Assembly (NCBI GenBank): GCA_963833115.1
Contig: CAWHWS010000002.1
Span: 1,426,001-1,490,000, forward strand
Direction: 5' to 3'
Length of the DNA: 64,000 nucleotides
Source of the DNA: Hasllibacter sp963833115
GTDB taxonomy: Bacteria; Pseudomonadota; Alphaproteobacteria; Rhodobacterales; Rhodobacteraceae
A program made the translations under genes and the position numbers. The stretch's first letter is position 1. The number at the start of each line of letters is the position of its first letter. Positions 33,915-42,173 of this stretch are shown here, one piece after another. Below the pieces are notes generated by a model. That model was not told the DNA's origin. It saw only the letters and a program-made list of their open reading frames with translations, and ran no database searches.

Positions 33915-34853
33915 TCACCCGGTCAGGACCCAGAGCCAGCCCGAGACCGTGACCACGCTGGCGGCGGTCGCGACGAGGACGCCGGTGGCGGCGACGCGGC
34001 GGGCGCGGCCGTACATGTCCGCGAAGACGTAGGTGTTGATGCCGGGCGCCATGGCGGCGGTGATCACCGCCGAGCGCATCGCGGGCTCGGGCAGGGCGAG
34101 GGTGGTGCCGAGCGCCCAGGCGATCGCGGGATGCAGCCCGAGCGAGAGGGCGCAGATCAGGCCGATGACGCGGAGATCCCCTTCGGGCCGGTAGCGCACC
34201 AGGACGCCGCCGAGGCCGAACAGCGCCGCCGGCAGGGCCGACCGGGCGATCAGGTCCACCGCCTCGCGCAGCACGGCGGGCAGGGTGGCGCCGGCGAGGT
34301 TCACCGTCAGGCCGAGGGCGATGCCGATGATGAGGGCGTTCGAGAACATCGCGCGCAGGACCTTGGCGACGAGGCGCGCGGCGCCGCCGCCGGGCGCGGC
34401 GCGGGCGCGCACGACCTCCATCGTTGCGATGCCGAGGCCGTAGCAGAACGGCGCGTGCACGGCGATGATGGCGAAGTTCGCGGTCAGGGAGCCCGCGCCG
34501 AAGGCCCGCTCGCTGATCGGCAGGCCGAGGAGGACGGAGTTGGAGAAGAGGCAGCAGAAGCCGATCGCGACCGCGTCCTCCGCCCCGCGGCCGAGGAGGC
34601 GCGCGCCCAATGCCCCGGCCGCGAAGGAGGCCGCCGCGCCCGCGTAGAAGGCGCCGAGCAGGCGAGGGTCGAACCCGGCCCCGAGGTCGAGCGTGGAGAT
34701 CGCGGCGAAGAGGAGGGCGGGAATCGCGAACTTCTGGGTGAAGGCCATCAGGCCGTCGACCGTGCCGGCGGACATGGCGCCGGTCCGGGCCGCCAGCCAG
34801 CCCGCGCCGATCACCAGGAAGACCGGCAGGACGACGTAGGCGATCTCGCCCAT
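33915..34853 (-). CDS. AEC family (auxin efflux carrier-like) permease
   Basis: A 312-residue inner-membrane transporter with about 10 hydrophobic helices, in two inverted halves. Family signs: IAYVVLPVFLVIGAGWLAARTG at the start, FAIPALLFAAIS, the FSNSVLLGLPISERAFG motif, and the second-half SALPAALFGLGGVLVRY and AMAPGINTYVFADMY. Bacterial AEC proteins export or import organic acids such as malate or malonate; the substrate here is unknown. It starts 4 nt after the PhnP-like gene stop and is the last gene of the tmk-holB-tatD run. Confidence 0.9.
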   Translation of the reverse strand: MGEIAYVVLPVFLVIGAGWLAARTGAMSAGTVDGLMAFTQKFAIPALLFAAISTLDLGAGFDPRLLGAFYAGAAASFAAGALGARLLGRGAEDAVAIGFCCLFSNSVLLGLPISERAFGAGSLTANFAIIAVHAPFCYGLGIATMEVVRARAAPGGGAARLVAKVLRAMFSNALIIGIALGLTVNLAGATLPAVLREAVDLIARSALPAALFGLGGVLVRYRPEGDLRVIGLICALSLGLHPAIAWALGTTLALPEPAMRSAVITAAMAPGINTYVFADMYGRARRVAATGVLVATAASVVTVSGWLWVLTG

Positions 34854-34857
34854 CGGG

Positions 34858-35664
34858 CTAGAGCCGGGCCGTCAGGGTCATCCCGTCATGGGCCGGCGTC
34901 ACGTGGGCGGGCGTCTCGGCGTCGATCGTGCGGCGGTCGAGGTCGACATGCATGTTGGTGAGGACCGCGCGCGCGGGCGCCGCGCGACCGATCCAGCCCA
35001 GCGTGCGCTCCAGATGGGCGTGGGTCGGGTGGGGGCGGCGGCGCAGCGCGTCGACGATCCAGAGGTCGAGACCGGCCAGGAGGGGCCAGGATGCCTCCGG
35101 GATGGCGACCGCGTCGGGGACGTAGGCGGCGCGCCCGATGCGCAGGCCGAGGGTCGGCATCGCGCCGTGGGCGACGTCGATCGGCGCGAAGGGCACGGGG
35201 CCGCCGGGGCCGGGCACCTCGAAGGGCGCGTCGAACACGGCGAGGTCGCAGATCGCGGGATAGGAGGAGCCCTCGGCCTGCTCGAACACGTAGCCGAAGC
35301 GCTCGCGCAGGATGGCGGCGGTGGGGGGATGGGCCCAGCCGCGCACCCGCTCGCGGGCGTTGAAGACGATCATGCGGACGTCGTCGATGCCGTTGGTGTG
35401 GTCGGCGTGGCCATGGGTCCAGACGATGCCGTCGAGCCGGCCGATGCCGGCGGCGAGGAGCTGCGCGCGCATGTCGGGCGAGGTGTCCACGAGGACGCGG
35501 GTGGTGCCGCCGGGCCCGTCCCGCTCGACCAGGAGCGAGCAGCGGGTGCGGCGGTTGCGGGGGTCGGCGGGGTCGCATTCGCCCCATTCGCCGCCCGGCG
35601 CGTCCGAGAGGCGCGGGACCCCGCCCGAGGAGCCGCAGCCGAGGATGGTGAGGCGCAGGGTCAC
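34858..35664 (-). CDS. MBL-fold metal-dependent hydrolase (PhnP-like)
   Basis: A 268-residue metallo-beta-lactamase fold enzyme. It begins LRLTILGCGSSGGVPRLSD, typical of the PhnP/phosphodiesterase branch. Metal-binding residues are in VLVDTSPDMR, the HxHxDH motif WTHGHADHTNGIDD (about residues 79-92), IDVAHGAMPTLG and the late TNMHVDLD. Two CDP/NR-type residues suggest a cyclic phosphate or nucleotide substrate. GTG start 35664 overlaps the tatD stop (GTGA). In alphaproteobacteria this gene commonly follows tatD, holB and tmk, as here. Confidence 0.9.
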   Translation of the reverse strand: MTLRLTILGCGSSGGVPRLSDAPGGEWGECDPADPRNRRTRCSLLVERDGPGGTTRVLVDTSPDMRAQLLAAGIGRLDGIVWTHGHADHTNGIDDVRMIVFNARERVRGWAHPPTAAILRERFGYVFEQAEGSSYPAICDLAVFDAPFEVPGPGGPVPFAPIDVAHGAMPTLGLRIGRAAYVPDAVAIPEASWPLLAGLDLWIVDALRRRPHPTHAHLERTLGWIGRAAPARAVLTNMHVDLDRRTIDAETPAHVTPAHDGMTLTARL

Positions 35665-36569
35665 GGCGTCTCGGACGCGGCGGGCGTCTCGGACGCGGCG
35701 GGCGCCCCGGAGGCAGCGGGCGTCTCGGGGGCGGCGGGCGTCTCGGGGGCGTCCGGGGCCCAGGCGGCGGCCTTGGGGAAGAGGCGCTCGAAATTGGCCT
35801 CCGTCAGGGCGGCGAACTCCGGCAGGGAGAGGCCGAGGGCCTCCGCGCCGGCGGCGGCGGTGTGGGCCGCGAAGGCGGGCTCGTTGGGGCGGCCGCGATG
35901 GGGCGGCGGGGCGAGGTAGGGCGAGTCCGTCTCCACCAGGATGCGCCCCCGGGGGGCGGCGGCGAAGATGGCGCGCAGCGCGTCCGAGCGGGGGAAGGCG
36001 GCGATGCCGGACATCGAGAGGGAGAAGCCGAGGTCGAGCGCCGCCTCCGCAAGCGCGGGGCCGGAGGAGAAGCAGTGCATGACGCAGGCGTAGGGGGCGG
36101 CGCGGTGCTCCTCGGTCAGGATGCGGGCCATGTCCTCGTCCGCGTCCCGCGCGTGGATGACGAGGGGCAGGCCGGTGCGGCGCGCGGCCTCGATATGGGT
36201 GCGGAGGGCGGCCTGCTGCGCGGCGGCGCTCTCGCGGGTGTAGTGGTAGTCGAGCCCGGTCTCCCCGATGGCGACCATCTTGGGGTGCGCGGCGAGGCCG
36301 GTGAGGAGGGCGAGGTCGGCCTCGGGCTCGTCCGCGACCTGCATCGGGTGGGTGCCCGCGGCCCAGAAGACGGGGGCGTGGGCCTCGGCGATGGCGCGGA
36401 CGGGGGCGGCGCGGTGCGGGCGGGTGCAGATGGTGACCATGCGGTGCACGCCGGCGGCCGCGGCGCGCGAGAGGGCGCCGGGGAGGTCCGCGGCGAGGTC
36501 GCCCATGTCGAGATGGCAATGGCTGTCGGTCAGGCGGGGGGGCGTGTCGGTCACGGGGGGGCGCCTCAT
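35661..36569 (-). CDS. tatD: TatD family metal-dependent deoxyribonuclease
   Basis: A 302-residue TIM-barrel hydrolase with 3'-5' DNase activity in known members. Motifs: LTDSHCHLDMGDLA (metal HxH), MVAIGETGLDYHYTRES (Glu ligand), LVIHARDADEDM (His), CVMHCFSSG and the Asp in ILVETDSPYLAPPPHRGRPNEP. The core ends near LTEANFERLFP. The last 35 or so residues are an added Ala/Pro/Glu/Thr/Ser tail of repeated hexapeptides encoded by an 18-bp tandem repeat. It overlaps holB (ATGA) and the PhnP-like gene (GTGA). Confidence 0.95.
   Translation of the reverse strand: MRRPPVTDTPPRLTDSHCHLDMGDLAADLPGALSRAAAAGVHRMVTICTRPHRAAPVRAIAEAHAPVFWAAGTHPMQVADEPEADLALLTGLAAHPKMVAIGETGLDYHYTRESAAAQQAALRTHIEAARRTGLPLVIHARDADEDMARILTEEHRAAPYACVMHCFSSGPALAEAALDLGFSLSMSGIAAFPRSDALRAIFAAAPRGRILVETDSPYLAPPPHRGRPNEPAFAAHTAAAGAEALGLSLPEFAALTEANFERLFPKAAAWAPDAPETPAAPETPAASGAPAASETPAASETP
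35665..35754. repeat. 18-bp tandem repeat in the tatD 3' end
   Basis: Five consecutive 18-bp units (first two identical, ggcgtctcggacgcggcg; the rest with a few changes). In the tatD frame they encode repeated Pro-Ala-Ala-Ser/Pro-Glu-Thr-type hexapeptides. This looks like slippage-prone low-complexity DNA. Confidence 0.9.
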
Positions 36570-37667
36570 CGGGAGGGCAGCGTCGCGGCCCGCCCGTCAA
36601 TCGCGATCAGCGTATCCGCGCAGAGCATGGCCGGGTCAAGGTTGACCTCCAGCGCCTCGCGGGCGCGGGGGGCGAGCTCGGCATGGGCCTCGGCCCAGGC
36701 GCGTCCCGCGGCCGGGGTGGGGGCCAGGCGGGAGAGGATCGCGCCCTCCCCGGGGGCGGCCTCGGGGGCGGGGGGGCGGCCGGTGGCGCCGGTGGCGGCG
36801 AGGCGGGCGAGCGCGGCCTCGATCATGGCGAAGACCGCCGGCGCGCGCTCGGCGCCGCCGCGGCCCGAGAGGGGCTCGGCGAGGGCGAGGACGGCGCGGC
36901 GGTCCATGCCGGGCGCCTGGGAGAGGAGGGCCAGGATGGCGGAATAGGTCGGCGCCGGCGCCGGCGGCGGCGAGGCGCAGGGCCTCTCCGGCGGAGCCCC
37001 GGGCGAGGGCGGCGGCGACGGGGTCTTCGGGGGCGCCGGCCTGGACCAGGACCTGCCCGACCTCCTCCGGGGAGAGGGGGCCGAGCCGCAGGCTCCGGCA
37101 GCGCGAGCGGATCGTCGGCAGGAGGGCGCCGGGGCGATGGGCGACGAGCACGATCACGGCGCCGGCGGGCGGCTCCTCCAGGGATTTGAGGAGGGCGTTC
37201 TGCGCCGGGACGGTCATCTCGTCGGCGGCGTCGATCACGGCGACGCGGCGGCCGCCGCCGGTCAGCGACATCGCGAAGAAGGCGCCCAGGGCGCGCACCT
37301 CCTCGACGCCGATGCGGGCGCGGTGGCGGCCGGCCTTGGCGTCCCAGGCGCGGCGGATGGAGAGGGTGCCGGGCTCGGCGCCCGCGCGGAGGCGGGCGCG
37401 CACGGGGTGCTCCGCGGGCACGTCGAGGGTGGGCGCCCCGGCGCGCAGGGCGGCGGCGAGGCGCCAGGCCAGCGTGGCCTTGCCGACGCCGCGCGGGCCG
37501 GTGAGGAGCCAGGCGTGGTGGAGGCGGCCGGCGGCGAGCGCGGCGCCCAGCTCCGCGGCGGCGGCGGCGTGGCCGACGAGGCGCGGGGCCTCGCGCGGGT
37601 GGGGGGCGCCGGGCAGGGCGTCGGCCTCGGGCGGGGCCTCCTCGGCGGGGATGGCGGAGGCCCTCAC
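36566..37667 (-). CDS. holB: DNA polymerase III delta' subunit, with apparent frameshift
   Basis: The clamp-loader delta' subunit. The GTG start (37667) overlaps the tmk stop (GTGA). The first frame encodes LVGHAAAAAELGAALAAGRL, HHAWLLTGPRGVGKATLAWR (P-loop), the VIDAADEMTVPAQNALLKSL block (Asp box) and TIRSRCRSLRLGPLSPEEV. It is intact to GEALRLAAAGAGADL. The C-terminal part (YSAILALLSQAPGMDRRAVL ... to 36566) is in the +1 frame. The switch lies within 36940-36972, beside a GGCGCC repeat. GACCTATTCC looks like GACCTCTATTCC minus two bases. holB is essential, so a sequencing error is the simplest explanation; no zinc cysteines are seen, as usual for delta'. Confidence 0.88.
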
Positions 37668-38371
37668 GCGGGCGCGCCGGTGAGCGCCGCGTCGACGCGG
37701 GCCGCGACGGCGTCCTCGGGGCCCGCGGCGTCGATCAGGCGGCAGCGGGCGGGGAACTCGGCCGCCAGGGCGCGGAAGCCGGCGCGCAGGCGCTCCTGGA
37801 AGAGGGGGCCGAAAGTCTCGAAGCGGTCCTCGGGAAGATCGCCGCCCTCGATCTCGCCGGCCGCATCTGCCAGCGCGCGTGCGTCGGCGGCCCTCGCGGC
37901 GGCGTGGGCCGCGCCTGCCGCGGGGGCCGCCGACAGACGTCGCAGGCTGCGGGCGAGGGCGGCCTCGGGCGCCATGTCGAAGATCAGCGTCACGTCCGGC
38001 TCGGTGCCGATCAAGGCGTCGTGGAGCGCGTCCACGAGGGCGCGCAGGTCGCCGCGGGTGGCGCCCTGGTAGACGCGGGTGGAGTCCGCGAAGCGGTCGC
38101 AGACGACCGTCGCGCCGCGGGCGAGGGCGGGGCGGATCGTGCGCTCCAGGTGGTCGCGGCGGGCGGCGGTGAAGAGGGCGATCTCGGTCTCGGGGGACCA
38201 GCGGGCGGGGTCGCCGGTGAGCAGGAGGGCGCGGACCTCCTCGGCGCCGGGGGAGCCGCCGGGCTCGCGGGTGAGGACCACGTCGCCGGGCAGGCGGGCG
38301 GCGAGGCGGCGCGCCTGGGTCGACTTGCCCGAGCCGTCGATGCCCTCGAAGGAGATGAAGCGTCCGGCCAT
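37664..38371 (-). CDS. tmk: Thymidylate kinase
   Basis: A 235-residue dTMP kinase making dTDP for DNA synthesis. Motifs: FISFEGIDGSGKSTQARRLA (P-loop, about residues 5-24), LTREPGGSPGAEEVRALLL (DRX-like dTMP site), VVCDRFADSTRVYQGATRG and the LID region EDRFETFGPLFQERLRAGF. An Ala-rich insert (about residues 150-180, SAAPAAGAAHAAARAADARA) makes it longer than the usual 205-215. First gene of tmk-holB-tatD-PhnP-like, joined by 4-nt overlaps. Confidence 0.97.
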   Translation of the reverse strand: MAGRFISFEGIDGSGKSTQARRLAARLPGDVVLTREPGGSPGAEEVRALLLTGDPARWSPETEIALFTAARRDHLERTIRPALARGATVVCDRFADSTRVYQGATRGDLRALVDALHDALIGTEPDVTLIFDMAPEAALARSLRRLSAAPAAGAAHAAARAADARALADAAGEIEGGDLPEDRFETFGPLFQERLRAGFRALAAEFPARCRLIDAAGPEDAVAARVDAALTGAPA

Positions 38372-38446
38372 GCGCCTCGCCTAGCAGGGCGTGGGTCGGC
38401 ACTCTAGGGCCTGGGGGGCGGCGGGCGGTGGGCGGCCCGGGGGTCC

Positions 38447-38476
38447 GTCATCCTCGGACTCGATCCGAGGATCTCC
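38447..38476. repeat. REP-like 30-bp palindrome, copy 3
   Basis: GTCATCCTCGG-ACTCGATC-CGAGGATCTCC type element in forward orientation, with a perfect TCCTCGGA/TCCGAGGA stem. Confidence 0.88.
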
Positions 38477-38500
38477 GGCTTCGGGTCGAGCGCTGGGGCC

Positions 38501-38700
38501 GGAGATCCTCCGGTCGAGCCGGAGGATGACGGGGCGGGGCGCCGGGCGCTGGGGCGGGAGATCCTCCGGTCGAGCCGGAGGATGACGGGGGTTGGTGCGC
38601 CGGGTGCGGGGCGGGAGATCCTCCGGTCGAGCCGGAGGATGACGGGGGTTGGTGCGCCGGATGCGGGGCGGGAGATCCTCCGGTCGAGCCGGAGGATGAC
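38501..38700. repeat. Tandem array of four REP-like palindromes, 56-57 bp period
   Basis: Copies at 38501-38530, 38557-38586, 38614-38643 and 38671-38700 are identical over 30 bp (GGAGATCCTCCGGTCGAGCC followed by GGAGGATGAC), all in one orientation. The spacers (acgggg...gcgccgggtgcggggcg type) are also nearly the same. The full 57-bp unit has thus been duplicated in tandem, opposite in orientation to copy 3. Confidence 0.92.
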
Positions 38701-38726
38701 GGGGCGGGGCGCCGGGTGCGGGGGGG

Positions 38727-39875
38727 TCAGGAGCCGGGGGCCGCGCCCAGCAGGTCGCCGGCGAGGCGCCGGGCGGCGACGGTCATGCGGCCGGCGATGC
38801 CGACGCGGGCGACCGGGTCCTTCGTGACGACGGGCACGCGGAGCTCCGGCAGGTCGGCGCGGGTGACGATGAGCTCGCCCACGCGGGTGCCGGCGGGGAT
38901 GGGCGCGACGAGGGGGCCGTCGTAGACGATCTCGGCCTCGGTCTCGTCCGCCGCGATGGCGCTGACGAGCATCTCGACGTCCTCCTCCGCGGTCAGGACC
39001 ACGGTGGGCGCGTCGCCCAGCCACACCTCCGCCTCGGCGAGGCGGGCGCCGGCGCGCACCGCGTCCCGCATGACGAACTGCCGGAAGCCCCAGTTGACGA
39101 TGCGCTCGGATTCGTCGGCGCGGGCCGCGGCGCTGTCCAGGCCGGTGATGACGAAGATCAGGCGGCGGTCCCCCTGGGCCGCGCTGCCGGTGAGGCCGTA
39201 GCCGGCCTCCTGCGTGTGGCCCGTCTTGAGCCCGTCGGCGCCGATGCCGAGGCCGAGGAGCGGGTTGCGGTTGTTGTGGTTGCCGGGGACGCGGCCGTCA
39301 TAGGGGAAGGTCTCCTCGGCGAAGTAGGGGTAGTAGTCCGGGAAGTCGACGATCAGGCGCTCCGCGAGGATGCCGAGGTCGCGCATGGACATGCGCTGCT
39401 CGGGGTCGGGCCAGCCGGAGGAGTTGGTGAAGGTCGCGGTGCGCATGCCCATGTCGCGGGCGCGGTCGGTCATCTGCCGGGCGAAGGCGTCCTCGGTGCC
39501 GGCGAGCCCCTCGGCCACGACGACGGTGGCGTCGTTGCCGGACTGCACGACGATGCCGCGGATGAGGTCGAGGGCGGTGGGCCGGTCGCGCTCGGTGAGG
39601 AACATGGACGAGCCGCCCATCGCCGCCGCGCGGGCGGAGACGCCGAACGTGTCGCCCAGCGCGACGCGGCCCGATTCGACCGCCTCGAACAGCATGTAGA
39701 GGGTCATCAGCTTGGACATGGAGGCCGGCGGCAGGGGCTCGTCGGCGTTCTTGGCCATCAGGACGGTGCCGGTGGTGAGGTCGCGCACATAGGCGGCGCG
39801 GGCGTCCGTCTCGAAGGCGGCGGCGGGCAGGGCCGCCAGGAGCGCCAGGAGCGCGAGGACGGGGCGGAGGGGCAT
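38727..39875 (-). CDS. Penicillin-binding protein, D-alanyl-D-alanine carboxypeptidase
   Basis: A 382-residue class C low-molecular-weight PBP (DacA/DacC type), exported by the signal peptide MPLRPVLALLALLAALPAAAF. It trims the terminal D-Ala of peptidoglycan pentapeptides. Active-site motifs: SxxK in LPPASMSKLMTLY (about residue 52), SxN in GIVVQSGNDATVV (about 112) and KTG in GADGLKTGHTQEAGYGLTGS (about 214). A C-terminal PBP5-type beta domain follows (LPELRVPVVTKDPV). It is located after a lipoprotein gene on the same strand, 20 nt apart. Confidence 0.95.
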   Translation of the reverse strand: MPLRPVLALLALLAALPAAAFETDARAAYVRDLTTGTVLMAKNADEPLPPASMSKLMTLYMLFEAVESGRVALGDTFGVSARAAAMGGSSMFLTERDRPTALDLIRGIVVQSGNDATVVVAEGLAGTEDAFARQMTDRARDMGMRTATFTNSSGWPDPEQRMSMRDLGILAERLIVDFPDYYPYFAEETFPYDGRVPGNHNNRNPLLGLGIGADGLKTGHTQEAGYGLTGSAAQGDRRLIFVITGLDSAAARADESERIVNWGFRQFVMRDAVRAGARLAEAEVWLGDAPTVVLTAEEDVEMLVSAIAADETEAEIVYDGPLVAPIPAGTRVGELIVTRADLPELRVPVVTKDPVARVGIAGRMTVAARRLAGDLLGAAPGS

Positions 39876-39895
39876 GGGCGGGCCTTTCGGTCGAA

Positions 39896-40381
39896 TCACG
39901 GGTCGGTGGCCCCGGGGGCCGGCGGTGCGTCGGGGGCGGGCCCGCTCTCGGGCACGGGAACGGGCACCGGCGCGGGCACGGGCCGCAGGGCCGTGACGGT
40001 GAGGGAGCGGGCCGTGCCGGGCGGGATCCCGAGGAGGGTGGCGGCCTCGGAGCTGAGCTGGAAGGGGGGGCCGGCGCTGTCGCGTTCGCGCCGGAAGAGG
40101 GCGCCGGCGATGGCGGTGTCGCCGGAGGCGATGCGCACGCGCTCGGGCGCGGTGACGTCCGGATGCGCGACCCAGACGCCGCCGAGCGAGGGGCGCCCGT
40201 CCCACAGGCCCTGGGCGGTGAGGTCGAAGACCTCCGGCGCGGGGGCCTCGTCCGGGGCGGCTTCGGGGGCGGGGGCGGCGGTCCGCGCGGGCGCGCCGCC
40301 GAGCGCGGCGAGCCCGTCGCACCCGGCGAGCGGGAGCGCGGCGCAGAGGATCGCCAGGGCGGCGGGGCGGATGATGGTCAT
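39896..40381 (-). CDS. Conserved lipoprotein upstream of the carboxypeptidase gene
   Basis: A 161-residue predicted lipoprotein. Signal with lipobox: IIRPAALAILCAALPLAGC (modified Cys about residue 20). After an Ala/Pro linker comes a small domain: FDLTAQGLWDGRPSLGGVWVAHPDV, ERVRIASGDTAIAGALFRRE and PFQLSSEAATLLGIPPGTARSLTVTAL. It then ends in a Pro-rich tail (PVPAPVPVPVPESGPAPDAP). The domain recalls one seen beside dac genes in Rhodobacteraceae and has no known function. ATG 40381 is favoured because it gives the lipobox; a longer frame to 40450 does not. Probably envelope-associated and co-transcribed with the carboxypeptidase. Confidence 0.75.
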   Translation of the reverse strand: MTIIRPAALAILCAALPLAGCDGLAALGGAPARTAAPAPEAAPDEAPAPEVFDLTAQGLWDGRPSLGGVWVAHPDVTAPERVRIASGDTAIAGALFRRERDSAGPPFQLSSEAATLLGIPPGTARSLTVTALRPVPAPVPVPVPESGPAPDAPPAPGATDP

Positions 40382-40502
40382 GCCGTCTCTCCCGTTGGGC
40401 CGGCTGGCCCGTCGAGGCGCGACGATAGGCGCCGCGGACCGGGGCGCCAAGCGCCCGCGCGCACTGGATAGGCCGGGCGGGCCGCGTTACCACCGGCGGG
40501 AC

Positions 40503-40592
40503 GGGGACGTGGCGGAGCGGTCGAACGCGGCGGTCTTGAAAACCGTTGGGCGCGGATGCGTCCCGTGGGTTCGAATCCCACCGTCCCCGCCA
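40503..40592 (+). tRNA. tRNA-Ser (anticodon UGA)
   Basis: A 90-nt class II tRNA. Acceptor GGGGACG pairs with CGTCCCC; discriminator G and encoded CCA follow. The D arm is TGGCGGAGCGGTCGAACGCG. The anticodon stem GCGGT/ACCGT encloses CTTGAAA (anticodon TGA). The long variable arm TGGGCGCGGATGCGTCCCG and T arm GTGGGTTCGAATCCCAC are present. Confidence 0.97.
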
Positions 40593-40624
40593 GGCCGTCC
40601 CCGCCGGATCGGCCCCGGCGGCGT

Positions 40625-42160
40625 TCAGCCGGCTGCCGTCACCAGGGGCGTGCTCGCCGCGATCGCCCAGGCCAGGACGAGGGCGAGGGCCGCCGGGATG
40701 GCGGCGCCGCCGGAGTGGCGGAACGGCGCGGCGGCGGTGCCGTAGACGATCCAGAACAGCGCGGCGACCGGCAGGACCGTGAACGCGATTCCCATGCGGG
40801 GGGCGACCGCCATCGCCGCGAGGAGCGCGGCCAGCGGCACGGCGCGCACCAGGACCCGGAGGGGCCAGGCCATGCCGCGGGTGAGGAGCGCGTCCCCGGC
40901 GAGGAAGGGGAGCGTGCCGAGGAGGACGAGCGCCAGGGCGGGCAGGCGCGGGCCGGTGGGCACGAAGGCGGCGCCGTAGCGGTCGAGCGCGAGGGCGAAG
41001 AGCAGCGCCCAGCCGAGGTAGAGCGCGCCGGCGCGCCAGCCCGGCGCCGCGAGCCGCCGGCCGGCGCGCCACAGGATCGCCGACTGGACCGCGCCCCAGG
41101 CGCCGAGGAAGGCGGCGACCTGTCCGAGGGCGGAGAGGCCGAGGGCGCCGTCCGGCACGAGCGCCGCCGCGCCGATGGCGGCCGCGGCGGGCAGCGCCAC
41201 GGCGAGGAGGGCGAGGCCGGCGCCGGGGGGCGCCACGTCGCGGGCCGCCGGCGCCGGCCCCGCGAGGCGCGACAGCGGCCAGGCGAGGGCGAGCAGGGCG
41301 GCGAGGAGCGCGGCCGTCCAGGGCCCGCGGACGGGCAGGGGGGCCGCCGCGCCGCCGGAGGGCGCGGCGATCCAGGCGCGCGCCTCGCGCATGGTGGCGG
41401 CGCTGTAGAGGACGCCGACGTGCTCGGCGCCGGGGGCGGCGACCGCGCGGCGCTCGACGGCGCCGGCGCGGGCGGTCATGCCCTCGTCGGCGGCGGGGTC
41501 GACCAGGCGGAGGGCATCGACCGCGTTCCCGCGCAGCCGCCCCTCGGCCGCGCCGGAGACGATCAGCAGGCGGGAGGGCGCCTCTGCCGTGACCGCCTCG
41601 GAGTACATCGAGATCGCGACCACCGTGCCGGTGCCCAGGGCCGGCGCCGCGCGGATCACCACGTCGGTGGCCATCGAGTGGCCGAGGAGCGCGGTGGGGG
41701 CGGAGAGGCCGGGCAGGGCGCGCGCCGCCTCGGCCACGGCGATCGTCTGCTCGACGAGCTGGGCGGTCGTGCCCTCGAGGGAGGTGACGTCCGCGTCCAT
41801 CGGGAGGGGGTGGCGGCCGTGGCCGGGGAAGTCGAAGGCGAGCGCCGCCAGCCCGGAGCGCGCGAGCGCGATGGAGAGGGGCGCCATCATCTGCCGCGAG
41901 CCGCCGTAGCCGTGGGCGACGAGGACGAGGGGGGGCGAGGCGGCGCCGGCGGGGCGCCAGAGCGTCGCGGGCGCGCCCGCGAGGGTCAGGCGCTCTGCGG
42001 CGACGGGGCCGCGCGCCTCGCGCTCCATCGCGGCGACCGAGAGGATCGCGGCGAGCGCGGCGAGCGCGCCCAGCGTCCAGGCGCGCGCGGCGGCGGCCCG
42101 GCGCGCGCGGGCGTCGGCCCGGCGCGCGCGGGCGTCGGCCCGGATGTCCGCGCGCCTCAC
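40625..42160 (-). CDS. Alpha/beta hydrolase fused to a polytopic membrane domain
   Basis: A 511-residue protein. An Arg/Asp/Ala-rich N-terminus (encoded by a 21-bp repeat) leads to one membrane helix (TLGALAALAAILSVAA). Next is an alpha/beta hydrolase domain with VLVAHGYGGSRQMMAPLSIA (oxyanion region), FDFPGHGRHPLPMD and the nucleophile elbow ALLGHSMATDVV. The second half has about seven to eight hydrophobic helices (WTAALLAALLALAWPLSRLA to ALALVLAWAIAAS). Substrate unknown; a lipid or ester in the membrane is plausible. GTG start 42160, 14 nt after the dps stop, is the best upstream start in frame. Confidence 0.72.
   Translation of the reverse strand: MRRADIRADARARRADARARRAAAARAWTLGALAALAAILSVAAMEREARGPVAAERLTLAGAPATLWRPAGAASPPLVLVAHGYGGSRQMMAPLSIALARSGLAALAFDFPGHGRHPLPMDADVTSLEGTTAQLVEQTIAVAEAARALPGLSAPTALLGHSMATDVVIRAAPALGTGTVVAISMYSEAVTAEAPSRLLIVSGAAEGRLRGNAVDALRLVDPAADEGMTARAGAVERRAVAAPGAEHVGVLYSAATMREARAWIAAPSGGAAAPLPVRGPWTAALLAALLALAWPLSRLAGPAPAARDVAPPGAGLALLAVALPAAAAIGAAALVPDGALGLSALGQVAAFLGAWGAVQSAILWRAGRRLAAPGWRAGALYLGWALLFALALDRYGAAFVPTGPRLPALALVLLGTLPFLAGDALLTRGMAWPLRVLVRAVPLAALLAAMAVAPRMGIAFTVLPVAALFWIVYGTAAAPFRHSGGAAIPAALALVLAWAIAASTPLVTAAG
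42100..42141. repeat. 21-bp tandem repeat at the hydrolase 5' end
   Basis: ggcgcgcgcgggcgtcggccc is repeated twice in tandem inside the N-terminal codons of the hydrolase gene, encoding an Arg-Ala-Asp-Ala-Arg-Ala-Arg repeat. Confidence 0.8.
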
Positions 42161-42173
42161 CGGGCCGGCGCGG

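Larger units (their letters stand above)
38372..38726. other. 355-bp intergenic region with REP-like array
   Basis: Between tmk and the D,D-carboxypeptidase gene there is no credible gene. It holds one forward and four inverted REP-like 30-bp palindromes, the last four in a 57-bp-period tandem array (listed separately). Translated shadows such as repeated ILRSSRRMTG are artefacts of the repeats. Confidence 0.85.

Noticed and set aside
38447..38700. Possible CRISPR array
   Set aside because: The repeats are 30-bp perfect palindromes at 57-bp period, but the spacers are also nearly identical to each other and there are no cas genes. It is a tandem REP-like array.
38391..38827. Small ORFs with repeated ILRSSRRMTG
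   Set aside because: They are translations of the REP-like palindromes and have no start signals or conservation expected of genes.
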